DNA from: Candidatus Ozemibacteraceae bacterium
GTDB lineage: Bacteria; Muiribacteriota; Ozemobacteria; Ozemobacterales; Ozemobacteraceae
Assembly (NCBI GenBank): GCA_937998695.1
Contig: CALLCO010000204.1
Location: forward strand, 1-37,393
Length of the DNA: 37,393 nucleotides
Reading direction: 5' to 3'
How positions within the stretch are numbered: position 1 is the stretch's first letter; every line of letters starts with the position of its first letter. Below the pieces are notes generated by a model. The model had not been told where the DNA came from and did no database searches. It saw nothing but the letters and a program-made list of their open reading frames with translations. Below, piece by piece: positions 30,598 to 37,393 of the stretch. The translations under genes were made by a program, and so were the position numbers.

Positions 30598-30628
30598 CCG
30601 GCCGAACCCCCCGAGGGGGTTCGGCCGG
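30598..30628 (-). terminator. Strong intrinsic terminator (minus strand)
   Basis: A perfect 14-bp stem (ccggccgaaccccc / gggggttcggccgg) with a 3-nt loop, followed on the minus strand by tcgacTTTTTc. It lies 25 bp after the stop of the gene fragment at 30654 and 279 bp after the stop of phosphatase B, which may now use it. Confidence 0.88.
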
Positions 30629-30653
30629 CCGGAAAGACGGACAGGAGAGAAGG

Positions 30654-30722
30654 TCAGCTCTTGAACAGGCTATTGAAGCGGCGGTCCTGCATACTGGCCG
30701 ACCTGCATCAGCACCGTTTCCC
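30654..30722 (-). pseudogene. C-terminal fragment of a lost minus-strand gene, frameshifted
   Basis: Two adjoining frames read WETVLMQVGQY and then MQDRRFNSLFKS with a stop at 30654. A single frame change at cagtatgcag would join them. Its own terminator follows directly. It is probably the relic tail of a gene removed by deletion. The family is not recognised. Confidence 0.35.
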
Positions 30723-30850
30723 AAGTGCGCCTTCTGCGCCATCGCCCGCGCCTGGGACAACCGCTACTTCACCAAGCCGGTGGCCACCATCATCGACGAG
30801 GCCAGCCGGCTCGACGGCCCCGAGCTGTGCTTCCTCAAATCAGGGCTTTG
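30723..30850 (+). pseudogene. Internal gene fragment on the plus strand, unrecognised
   Basis: The reading KCAFCAIARAWDNRYFTKP continues for about 42 codons with GC-rich third positions typical of real genes here. It has neither start nor stop of its own and fades near the phosphatase B stop codon. A CxxC pair is present. It appears to be a fragment left by rearrangement. Confidence 0.35.
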
Positions 30851-30906
30851 GGCCGGGTGTCCAGCATCTGGGTGCCAGGGAACCGTCAGACGGGCCGAAC
30901 CGCCGG

Positions 30907-33900
30907 TCAGACCCGGCGTTCGAGGACGACCACCGTGAAGTCGTCGGGGCGCGGCCGGCCGGCCTGGACGCAGGGGTGGCGCTCGACCAGCAGGCGGGGC
31001 ACCTGATCGAGAGGCTCGCCACTCCACCGGATGAAGTGAGGCAGGAGTTCGTCGAACCCTGAAGCTCCCTTGACCCGTGACAGCGATTCCGCCAACCCGT
31101 CGGTGTAGCAGAGCAGACGTTCCCCGGGCTGCAAGATCAGCCGCCGCGGCTCGACCTTGACGGTCGGACGGATGCCGATGGGGAAGCCGCGCGTGGGCTG
31201 CTCGCGCAGGCGCCCATCGACCGTGCGCAGGTGCGGGTAGGTGTGGCCGCAGTTGAAGATCTCGAGCTCGCCGGGGGCGGTGCCGGTCCGCACCAGGGTC
31301 ATGGGCAGGAAGGCCCGTTTCCCCATCGTGGAATAGACGACCTCGTTGAGCGTCGCCAGCAGTTCGGAGGTCGGGACCCGCTGCCGGCGTGCCGCCAGGA
31401 CGGTGGCCTTGGCCATCGCCATGATCAGGGAGGCCGGCACGCCGTGGCCCGAGACGTCACCCAACAGCACGGTCAGGCTGCCATCCTCTTCCGCCACGTA
31501 GTCGAAGTAATCACCACCCAGCTCGGAGGCCGGCAGGGAGAACCCCGCCACGGCCCATTCCCCCGCCGCCAGGAAGGCCGGCGGCCACAGGCGTTCCTGC
31601 ACCGCGCGACCGAGGCCTAACTCCTCGAACCGTTCCAGCAGGCTGTTGAACGCGGTGGCCAGCTCGCCCAGCTCGTCACGATCGCCGGGCGGCAAGCGGC
31701 GATCGTACCGCTTGGCGGCGAGATCGCGCAGACCATCCCCCAAATTGGCCACCGGGCCGAGGACCGCCCCCGCCAGCAGATGGGCCAACAGCGCGGTGAA
31801 CACCACCGCTCCCAGCGCCGACCAGAGCATGCGCGTCCGCAGCGCGCCCAGTGCCGCCTCGAGGGGAGCGGCCGGCACGAACGCCAGCAGCAACCGCCCA
31901 CGCATCTGCTGTCCCGGCCACCCGGCGATCAGGCGCGGCTGCCCTTCGAAGGGGATCATCCCCGTGGTCAGCTGCCCGCGTCGACGCAACGCGTGGAAGA
32001 AGGCCCGCAGGGGCCGGTTGACCCGCAACCAGGGGCGCATGGGAAAAACCGCCCGCACCGTGTCCGGCCGCTCGGGGGTTTGCCCCGCCCCGGTCAGCCG
32101 ATAGACCGGCGTCTCGCGCACCGCCGCCAGACGGGTGCCGTCCTCGAGGGGCCGCACCGGCAGAAAGCGACGCAGATGGAAGTCGACCAGATCCTCGTAG
32201 CGCCAATACAGCACGATCAGGGCGGGTCTCGGCCTGGCCTGGCCGATCAACTCGGAAAAAAGGAAGCCCTGCTCCCGACCCCACCCGAACGGCACGACCC
32301 CACCCGTGGGGAATGGAAATGGGGTGCAACCATACGGCAGCTCCGGGACCGGCACCGCGGCGGGAGGCCCCCCCGCGCGGATCGCTCCTTCCACAGCCGC
32401 CGCCGGGCCGGAAGCCCTTGGCCACCCAGCCGATCCGGCAGGGACGGCACCCGCAAGGTGCGAGGCCAGCATCTCCAGGACGGGGTTGCCGTGGAACGTC
32501 CCACCGATTTCCCGAACCGGTTCCCCCGGGCGCCACAGGAATCCGCCCCGGGCGCGCAGTTCCGGGATCTGCTCGGCAAAGGCCAGGCCTAACCGCTCGA
32601 GGGGGACCGGGGGTACGGAAGCCGCCGGTGGCAGCAGGCGCCGAACACTCGCTTCCGCCTCGATCCGGCCAAGGGCCAGCTTGCCGTCGAAATCGCGGAG
32701 GAGGTCGGCCAGCCGCTGCCAGGTCTCCTGGAAGAGGATCTGCCGGCGCTGGTGCAGGTGGTCCCAGGCCAGGAAACCCAGGATGGTGGCGGGAATGACC
32801 GCGGTCAGCGCGAACAGGGCGAGGATCTTCCAGCGGATCGACACGAACGGGCGCTGCGACGACGCGGTCAGGAAGAACAGCACGGTCGCCAGACCGACCA
32901 GCAGAGCGAGTTCTCCCCACCGGAAGGCGGTCCTCAGCTCGTGATCGGCGGTCCCGCCGTCATCGGGGGCGGCCGCGGCCAGCAGATAGCGGGAATCCAA
33001 CCCCAGAGTCGCCCATAGGTGTCCGCCCTGCCGGAGGCGTGTCCCGGGTTCGTGGGCATAGCGGGCCCCGATGGTGTCGAGGTCGTGGCGTGGACCGCCC
33101 ATCGGCCCGGCCACGAGACGCCGCGCCTGCAGATCGTACAGGAACAACGACCGTTCCGGAGTAGAGCGGGCGAGCAAGGCCCGACGAAGGCCGACCTGGG
33201 GGCCACGGAGGAGCGCCATCGGTGCCACCCCAGGCCCATCCCTGCCGGGCGGCGAGGTGGGTCTGCGGAGGAGCGTCATCCCTGGGGGCCGGGCGACGGA
33301 GGGGAGCCACCCGTCCGCTTCCCCCTGGAGGCCGGGTTGATCGGAATGACGGTGGAAAAAGGCGAGCAACCCCCAGGAAGGGGCGAGATGAAAGAAGACA
33401 CCCGCCTTGCGCGCCCGATCGGGGAAAGCCAGCCAGCCCGGCGCCGTTTCGAGGGCGGCAAGATCGGCAGGCTCACCGCCAAGCAGGTCGGCCACAGCGG
33501 CGGCCCGGGGGGCGAGGCGGCCAGCCACCCGCCCCCGGTCGCGGCGCAGGGCCGCCATCAGGGCTTCGGCGGGGGCAGCGGGTTCCTTCCCCCCCACCTG
33601 CGCGACCAGGCGGTCATCGGCCCCGAACAGGAGGAAGGTCGCCATCCCTGGGAAGCGCCGCGCCTGAGCCCGGGTGCGGGCCTGCAGGAAGCGCATCGGT
33701 TGGGGGTGCCGCAAGGCCCGCCGGACCATCGCCCGCCACGACCGCCGCGCCGCCTCGCCCGGGTCGGCCAGCGGTTGCAGCTCGATCAGCAGGTCGTCCA
33801 GGGCGGCCCAGGTCAGGCTGCGGGCCGCTTCCCGGCGGGCGTCGAGCAGGGCCCCCAGGCCGAAATCGGCCAGCAGCAGGGGGAACCCGCCGACCAAGGT

Positions 33901-33969
33901 CAGCAGGATCCAGGTGCGCAGGGCGGCCGGCCGCCGGTCAGCCGCGGGCGGAAGATGCATCGATGACAT
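30907..33969 (-). CDS. SpoIIE-type PP2C phosphatase B with two sensor segments and HAMP (1020 aa)
   Basis: Paralogue of phosphatase A. Order of parts: TM1 about 19-41 (TWILLTLVGGFPLLLADF); sensor segment 1 about 45-350; TM2 and TM3 about 356-410; sensor segment 2 about 415-710; TM4 about 713-738; HAMP about 740-790 (ending RDELGELATAFNSLLERF); PP2C about 805-1018. Metal-binding motifs are intact: GGDYFDYV, GDVSGHGVPASL, NCGH, YTDGL, PDDFTVVVL. Residues about 229-258 encode the 60-bp repeat (MTLLRRP... and MALLRGP...). A perfect TATAAT sits 8 nt before the ATG at 33969, so the mRNA is probably leaderless. ATG 33960 (MHLPP) is an alternative with equally little ribosome site. A STAS protein would be the expected substrate type. 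Confidence 0.92.
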   Translation of the reverse strand: MSSMHLPPAADRRPAALRTWILLTLVGGFPLLLADFGLGALLDARREAARSLTWAALDDLLIELQPLADPGEAARRSWRAMVRRALRHPQPMRFLQARTRAQARRFPGMATFLLFGADDRLVAQVGGKEPAAPAEALMAALRRDRGRVAGRLAPRAAAVADLLGGEPADLAALETAPGWLAFPDRARKAGVFFHLAPSWGLLAFFHRHSDQPGLQGEADGWLPSVARPPGMTLLRRPTSPPGRDGPGVAPMALLRGPQVGLRRALLARSTPERSLFLYDLQARRLVAGPMGGPRHDLDTIGARYAHEPGTRLRQGGHLWATLGLDSRYLLAAAAPDDGGTADHELRTAFRWGELALLVGLATVLFFLTASSQRPFVSIRWKILALFALTAVIPATILGFLAWDHLHQRRQILFQETWQRLADLLRDFDGKLALGRIEAEASVRRLLPPAASVPPVPLERLGLAFAEQIPELRARGGFLWRPGEPVREIGGTFHGNPVLEMLASHLAGAVPAGSAGWPRASGPAAAVEGAIRAGGPPAAVPVPELPYGCTPFPFPTGGVVPFGWGREQGFLFSELIGQARPRPALIVLYWRYEDLVDFHLRRFLPVRPLEDGTRLAAVRETPVYRLTGAGQTPERPDTVRAVFPMRPWLRVNRPLRAFFHALRRRGQLTTGMIPFEGQPRLIAGWPGQQMRGRLLLAFVPAAPLEAALGALRTRMLWSALGAVVFTALLAHLLAGAVLGPVANLGDGLRDLAAKRYDRRLPPGDRDELGELATAFNSLLERFEELGLGRAVQERLWPPAFLAAGEWAVAGFSLPASELGGDYFDYVAEEDGSLTVLLGDVSGHGVPASLIMAMAKATVLAARRQRVPTSELLATLNEVVYSTMGKRAFLPMTLVRTGTAPGELEIFNCGHTYPHLRTVDGRLREQPTRGFPIGIRPTVKVEPRRLILQPGERLLCYTDGLAESLSRVKGASGFDELLPHFIRWSGEPLDQVPRLLVERHPCVQAGRPRPDDFTVVVLERRV
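33196..33283. repeat. 60-bp-period repeat inside phosphatase B
   Basis: The units gaggagcgtcatc (ending 33280) and gaggagcgccatc (ending 33220) are exactly 60 bp apart. On the minus strand they read gatgacgctcctccgcagaccc and gatggcgctcctccgtgg, the same core as the left-edge repeat (gatggcgctcctccgcggaccc). Here the gene reads the strand opposite to the one read by the left-edge gene. Confidence 0.8.
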
Positions 33970-33977
33970 GCGGGCCC

Positions 33978-34007
33978 ATTATAGGCAAGCCCCGCCCGAA
34001 ACGGCAA
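33978..34007 (-). promoter_or_regulatory. Promoter of phosphatase B (leaderless start)
   Basis: TTGCCG (34002-34007), an 18-nt spacer and a perfect TATAAT (33978-33983) on the minus strand. The usual start 6-8 nt downstream falls at 33970-33972, directly before the ATG at 33969. Confidence 0.65.
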
Positions 34008-34234
34008 TGCGCTGCGACGATAGCGGGGGCGGGGCACAAATCCGACAGAGGCGCTTTTCCACCGGTTGCCGCTTCCGGGGTTCCCTGGCGTGGGGCCATG
34101 AGTACGAGGCACGAACGCCCAAAAGGCCCCTCTTTCGCATTCCATCGGTTCGCAAATCCGCACCGAACCGAGGCCCGGTTGAATCGGCCGGCACTCGGCT
34201 GGAGGTCTGCACCAGGCTCAGATGAGGGCAGAAT
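34008..34234. other. Intergenic region between phosphatase B and the lipoprotein terminator
   Basis: Nothing supported: no RNA structure or gene with a ribosome site was recognised on either strand. Confidence 0.4.
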
Positions 34235-34270
34235 GAAAAACCGGCCTCCCTCGCGAGAGAAAGGCCGGTC
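34235..34270 (-). terminator. Intrinsic terminator of the lipoprotein gene
   Basis: Arms accggcct (34240-34247) and aggccggt (34262-34269) with a partly paired loop. On the minus strand the stem is followed by TTTTTC. Confidence 0.8.
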
Positions 34271-34294
34271 GATTGGTTGGGCAACTCCCCCCGC

Positions 34295-35245
34295 TCAGGG
34301 GGCAGTGCGGAAGGTGCGGGTGACGTTGGCCGGGAAAGTGACGGTCGGCTTGTCATTCCGGGCGATCGAAGAAGAGGTCAAGGTGACGCGGTAGTTGGTG
34401 TTGCCTTTCAACTGGCGGCCGGCATAGCCATGGACCACCACGGTCATCACCGACTTGCCGCCCATGACGGTGGGGGTGACAATGAAAAGATCGCGATCCG
34501 CGGGGACCCCGCTGTCGAGCTGGAAAGACCTGGTGCTATCGATGTTGGTCACCGTAGCAGTCCAGGTGGTGTGGTTGATGACCTCGGTGTTGAAATAGAG
34601 CTTGAAGGTGGTCCCGCTGGAGGGGACGTCGGTCACCCCGGAGGCCAGGATATATTCCACGTTATTCTTCAGGTAGGTGACTTTTTCGAGGAAGAGAGTG
34701 TCACTGGCCGTGGTGATCACCTGGACCGGAGTTCCCGTGCCCGAGATCAGGGTGATGGTCACCCGATCGGCCGATATGGAAAACTTGGTGACGACCGTGG
34801 CCGGGGTGCCGGTCGAGGTGGTGGCCTGATCGTTTCCCTTGGTGGCATTGATGGTCAGAATGGGCTGCCCGCCTTCGATCAGCTGGATGCCAGTCAGGGT
34901 TTTGTTCGACTCGTTCCAGACCGTACCCAGAGCGTTTTTGTTGAGGGTCAGAGCAAAGGTGAGAGTGACCATGGGGGGCTGGGCGGTGGCATCGATCGTA
35001 TAGGTAGAGGGGGCATAGTCGATCCCGTTGATCCGCAGGGCGAAATCCTGCCACCAGGTCTGACCCCGCAGGCTGCCGTTGGTATTGACGGTGGACTGGG
35101 GCATCACGAAGCTCTGGGTGAACGACACCACGTCGCGGGTGACGGTGGTCGGCACCAGGGTGACAGGCTTGTCATCGCCGTTGCCACAACCGGTGGCGAC
35201 GACCAGGGAGACCACCAACAGGAACAGAAGGCCGGAACGGATCAT
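34295..35245 (-). CDS. Lipoprotein with Ig-like domains, unknown function (316 aa)
   Basis: GAGGAGGT lies 7 nt before the ATG at 35245, and the track start at 35308 lies within the promoter. The N-terminus MIRSGLLFLLVVSLVVATGC is a lipoprotein signal with lipidation at Cys20. The rest is Thr/Val/Asn-rich and beta in character. The segment from about 210 (VPSSGTTFKLYFNTEVINHTTW) resembles the SbsA/Big_5-type Ig-like domain found in bacterial surface proteins. No enzymatic motif. It is a single unit with its own promoter and terminator. Composition recalls the 910-aa lipoprotein, but no direct similarity was seen. Confidence 0.88.
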   Translation of the reverse strand: MIRSGLLFLLVVSLVVATGCGNGDDKPVTLVPTTVTRDVVSFTQSFVMPQSTVNTNGSLRGQTWWQDFALRINGIDYAPSTYTIDATAQPPMVTLTFALTLNKNALGTVWNESNKTLTGIQLIEGGQPILTINATKGNDQATTSTGTPATVVTKFSISADRVTITLISGTGTPVQVITTASDTLFLEKVTYLKNNVEYILASGVTDVPSSGTTFKLYFNTEVINHTTWTATVTNIDSTRSFQLDSGVPADRDLFIVTPTVMGGKSVMTVVVHGYAGRQLKGNTNYRVTLTSSSIARNDKPTVTFPANVTRTFRTAP

Positions 35246-35280
35246 CGGGAATACCTCCTCGCGCATCTTGGGCATGTCAC

Positions 35281-35308
35281 ATGGTACCACAACCACGCGA
35301 GAGGTCAA
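35281..35308 (-). promoter_or_regulatory. Promoter of the 316-aa lipoprotein gene
   Basis: TTGACC (35303-35308), 16 nt and TACCAT (35281-35286), with TGG just before the -10 on the minus strand as an extended element. The start near 35274 gives a leader of about 29 nt. Confidence 0.6.
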
Positions 35309-35472
35309 GACCCGACGGCCCCCCCCTCTCTGTTGCCGTCATCGCCAGGGGCCCCTCCTCAGGCCTGGGAGGAGGCCAGCAGTGAAATACCATCCTCGGT
35401 CGTCAGAACGAACCTTGGACCCTGTGGAGCAGAACCGAATGGGAAAATGGTGCAAGTGGCCGGAGGATCCAC

Positions 35473-36237
35473 TTACCACCGTTGGAGGATGATGAAGCCG
35501 GGACCGCGAATGACCTCGGGGGCAACTCGAGGCGGGATGTACTCCGGCTCACGAGCCCGCGCGGCTGCTTCCGCCAACCACCAGCGGGCCCAGGCCAGGC
35601 CGGTGACGAACCCGCCGATGTGGGCCCAGAAAGCCACCCCGCCAAACCCAGGGGCGGCCAGGGCCAGCGTTCCCGAGAACAACTGCCCGAAAAACCAGAC
35701 CGGCAGATAGAGCGCCGCCGGGATCCGCCAGATGTCGACGAGGAAGAAGATCGGCACCAGCACATGAAGCCGCGCCGCGGGGAACAACACCAGGAAGGCG
35801 CCCATCACTCCAGAAATGGCCCCAGACGCCCCAATCGTCGGTAACGTCGAGTCGGGGAAGAGCCAGACGTGCGTCAAGCCAGCCGCCAGCCCCGTTCCCA
35901 GATACAAGGCCAGGTAGGGCAGATGACCCAGCCGATCCTCGACGTCGTCCCCGAACAGCCACAGTGTCCAGGCATTGGCCAGGAAATGGAACCAGCCGCC
36001 ATGCAGGAACATGCTGGTTAACAGCGTGAGCGTCCCGCTCCCGCGGAACCCGTGCCACCATGCCCATTCCGGGTCGGTCAACCGGGCCGGCACGATGCCC
36101 CACAAGAGGTAGAGCCGCTCGAGCGCCCACTCCGGCAACCCAAGCTGGAACAGGAAGACAGCAGCATTCAAACCCAACAACGCCCAGGTCACATAGGCGG
36201 GCGAGCGGGGCCGCAAGTCATCTCTGATCGGCAGCAT
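35473..36237 (-). CDS. Rhomboid-family intramembrane serine protease (254 aa)
   Basis: GGAGGT 7 nt before MLPIRDDLRPRSP (36237) sets the start; the track adds 18 upstream codons. About six TM segments are seen. The catalytic dyad is Ser138 in GASGAISG and His206 in FWAHIGGF. HGGWFHFLANAWTLWLFGDDVED carries the oxyanion-side His/Asn region typical of the family. The C-terminal tail (about 30 residues) is cytoplasmic in character. Rhomboids cut TM helices of membrane proteins; no substrate is linked. An inverted repeat (atttag-N6-ctaaat) lies about 55 bp upstream. Confidence 0.94.
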   Translation of the reverse strand: MLPIRDDLRPRSPAYVTWALLGLNAAVFLFQLGLPEWALERLYLLWGIVPARLTDPEWAWWHGFRGSGTLTLLTSMFLHGGWFHFLANAWTLWLFGDDVEDRLGHLPYLALYLGTGLAAGLTHVWLFPDSTLPTIGASGAISGVMGAFLVLFPAARLHVLVPIFFLVDIWRIPAALYLPVWFFGQLFSGTLALAAPGFGGVAFWAHIGGFVTGLAWARWWLAEAAARAREPEYIPPRVAPEVIRGPGFIILQRW

Positions 36238-36292
36238 GGCGGGACCTCCTTCTACTTTACTCGAAGCATATTCCATGCCTGGTTTGCACAAA

Positions 36293-36310
36293 ATTTAGAC
36301 CAGACTAAAT
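36293..36310. promoter_or_regulatory. Inverted repeat upstream of the rhomboid gene
   Basis: atttag (36293-36298) and ctaaat (36305-36310) with a 6-nt spacer, in an AT-rich patch 56 bp before the rhomboid start codon. It may be a regulator site; the regulator is unknown. Confidence 0.4.
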
Positions 36311-36424
36311 CCCGCTGGGTTCCCGCCAGTTGTCTGACAGCCTGCCCTCATTCTATCCGCGAGATTTCTCCCGGCCAGGCCCGCGGACGCAACGTCGCAC
36401 GCGACGCTCTGGTCGGTCTGGGTC

Positions 36425-36901
36425 TTGAAGAACCTGCTTCAGGTGACCAACACCCTGTCCGGTCACACCGCCCTCAAGGGCGAGTTCTCCGGCACCCTCG
36501 GCCGGGCCGGGCGGCTGGCCGAAGAGCTGACGACCGAGCTGGGCCGCCGCAAGGTCTCGACCGAGGAGGTCGGCCTGTTCACGTCGGGCACGACGGGCGG
36601 CGACCTGGTCCCGGTCGTGGTGAACGGCAAGGTCGTGTATCGAGCGGTGACCGATGCCGCCGTCGTGAGCTGGTTCGTCAAAGAGATGGCCCCCACCCTC
36701 GACCTCGCGGGCACCCCTGGCCTGCGGGAGCTCGACGAACGGTTCGTCAAGAACTACGACACGTTCCGCTTCCTGCGCACCTTGAAGCTCGTCGTCGAGG
36801 GCGCCCTGCCCGGCCAGAGCCACGGATTCGTCATGGTCCGTCACCAGGCCAACCCGGCCGTCATCCAGACCCTCGAAATCCCCGCCATCACCTGTCGGTG
36901 A
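36425..36901 (+). CDS. Unrecognised protein, possibly 5'-truncated (158 aa from a TTG)
   Basis: Strong coding composition from about 36400 to the stop at 36901, but no ATG or GTG with a ribosome site at its beginning. The track start is a TTG (36425), and the frame is open further upstream through TLWSVWVLKN. Seen in the protein: a basic helical N-part (RAGRLAEELTTELGRR), then LFTSGTTGGDLVPVVVNGKVVYRAVTDAAVV, which looks like alpha/beta sheet strands. SGTTGG resembles an AMP-binding motif, but the rest does not fit an adenylating enzyme. No family recognised. A strong terminator follows. It may be the tail of a longer gene cut near 36390. Confidence 0.55.
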   Translation: MKNLLQVTNTLSGHTALKGEFSGTLGRAGRLAEELTTELGRRKVSTEEVGLFTSGTTGGDLVPVVVNGKVVYRAVTDAAVVSWFVKEMAPTLDLAGTPGLRELDERFVKNYDTFRFLRTLKLVVEGALPGQSHGFVMVRHQANPAVIQTLEIPAITCR

Positions 36902-36916
36902 GGCCCGCCCCGCTTC

Positions 36917-36955
36917 CTCGCCGGAACCACTCGTGCCGGTTCCGGCGGGGATTTT
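36917..36955 (+). terminator. Intrinsic terminator after the 36.4-kb gene
   Basis: Stem cgccggaacc (36919-36928) / ggttccggcg (36938-36947), followed by gggATTTTC. Confidence 0.75.
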
Positions 36956-37157
36956 CTCCGTGGGCGCTTGGTTAATCCCTGCCGGTTTCTGTCGGTATCA
37001 GGCCATGGAAGCGGCTTCCGCCAGGATCCTATCTCGCCCGTCCCTTCCCGGAGGGGGGCGAGCATGAGAAAGCCCTCTCTGGCTGGGCCTCGTCCGGCCG
37101 GGACTGGTCCGGCCGGGACTCATCCGACCCTCCCCCGGGCGCAAACTCGGGATTTCT
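36956..37157. other. Intergenic stretch with a short direct repeat
   Basis: gtccggccgggact occurs twice with period 15 (37092-37105 and 37107-37120). No supported gene. Confidence 0.5.
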
Positions 37158-37393
37158 TCAGAAAGGGGCCAACCGGGATGCCCCCATTGTCTTCATTCTT
37201 CTGAAATCACCCAAAGCCGTGAAATCTGCGGACTCCTCCTTCGGCCCGCACTCCAGGGCAATCGCATTAAATATTTCGCGCTGGAAGCCCGTTTCCCAGT
37301 CTCCCTCTCTGTACGATTGAAAAATGGATGCGGGTTTCCAACGAGGGCGAGGTACGGCAGTGTGCGCGCGGTTTTTGAGCAGCCCCACTTCCA
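37158..37393 (-). CDS. Partial ORF at the right edge, unrecognised
   Basis: The minus frame is open from the window edge to a stop at 37158 (78 codons), so any true start lies outside. Its base composition is lower in GC than the surrounding genes. Part of it (SYREGDWETGFQREIF) looks protein-like, but no domain is recognisable. It may be the tail of a gene or a translated repeat. Confidence 0.25.
   Translation of the reverse strand, partial: EVGLLKNRAHTAVPRPRWKPASIFQSYREGDWETGFQREIFNAIALECGPKEESADFTALGDFRRMKTMGASRLAPF

Noticed and set aside
36425-36901. AMP-binding enzyme suggested by SGTTGG
   Set aside because: The protein is too short and lacks the other adenylation motifs, so the match is likely chance.

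Overview
This window comes from a high-GC, Gram-negative-type bacterium. The evidence is an RND efflux pump with a periplasmic adaptor, lipoboxes, prepilin-like N-termini and a rhomboid protease. No rRNA, tRNA, CRISPR array or phage module was recognised, so placement rests on gene content. Two very large SpoIIE-type phosphatases with two sensor segments each, large unclassified lipoproteins and a pseudopilin operon would fit a poorly cultured lineage such as Candidatus Riflebacteria/Ozemobacteria. That placement is a low-confidence inference.

Layout, left to right. 1-0.64 kb: the 5' part of a minus-strand membrane protein that runs off the left edge through an in-frame 60-bp tandem repeat. 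0.8-1.9 kb: a metal-dependent hydrolase (-). 2.4-5.4 kb: a 910-aa lipoprotein (+) with promoter and terminator. 5.5-6.0 kb: a cold-shock protein (+) with a long 5' leader. 6.2-7.8 kb: a class III PLP aminotransferase (+). 7.8-9.4 kb: a rearranged zone with a short ORF stopped by an inverted-repeat-bounded element, a 5'-truncated serpin (-) and, back to back with it, a 5'-truncated gene (+). 9.5-14.7 kb: a tetR-adaptor-RND pump operon (-) with a clear promoter and a 16-bp palindromic operator. 14.8-15.8 kb: a secreted putative cysteine-peptidase-like protein and a 30-aa membrane peptide with a perfect Shine-Dalgarno (both -). 15.9-18.9 kb: SpoIIE-type sensor phosphatase A (+). 18.95-19.18 kb: a scar made of transposase-like HTH, phosphatase A-like and element-end fragments. 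19.2-25.2 kb: a four-gene operon (-) joined by ATGA overlaps: a HEAT-repeat membrane protein, a PilX/GspK-like protein, a PilV/GspI-like pseudopilin and a PilW/GspJ-like pseudopilin. 25.7 kb: a STAS anti-anti-sigma protein (+). 26.0-27.6 kb: ECF sigma, zinc-finger anti-sigma and a third overlapping ORF (-). 28.3 kb: a small secreted protein (+) followed by an 18-bp tandem repeat. 29.1-30.3 kb: an M20 metallopeptidase (+). 30.6-30.9 kb: a second scar with gene fragments and an orphan terminator. 30.9-34.0 kb: SpoIIE-type sensor phosphatase B (-), which also carries the 60-bp repeat. 34.3-35.3 kb: a lipoprotein (-). 35.5-36.2 kb: rhomboid (-). 36.4-36.9 kb: an unrecognised, possibly 5'-truncated gene (+). 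The right edge holds a weak partial ORF.

Regulation is a strong theme: two complete SpoIIE-family phosphatases (perhaps three), a STAS protein that is their classical type of substrate, and an ECF sigma/anti-sigma pair. No HPK-type anti-sigma kinase is seen, so any partner-switching circuit is incomplete here. The envelope theme (lipoproteins, pseudopilins, rhomboid, efflux) suggests these circuits sense or remodel the cell surface. The least ordinary signals are the 60-bp repeat translated in opposite orientations in two sensor genes, the 267-bp inverted-repeat element with a related end 11 kb away inside a gene scar, and the HEAT-repeat/pseudopilin operon.
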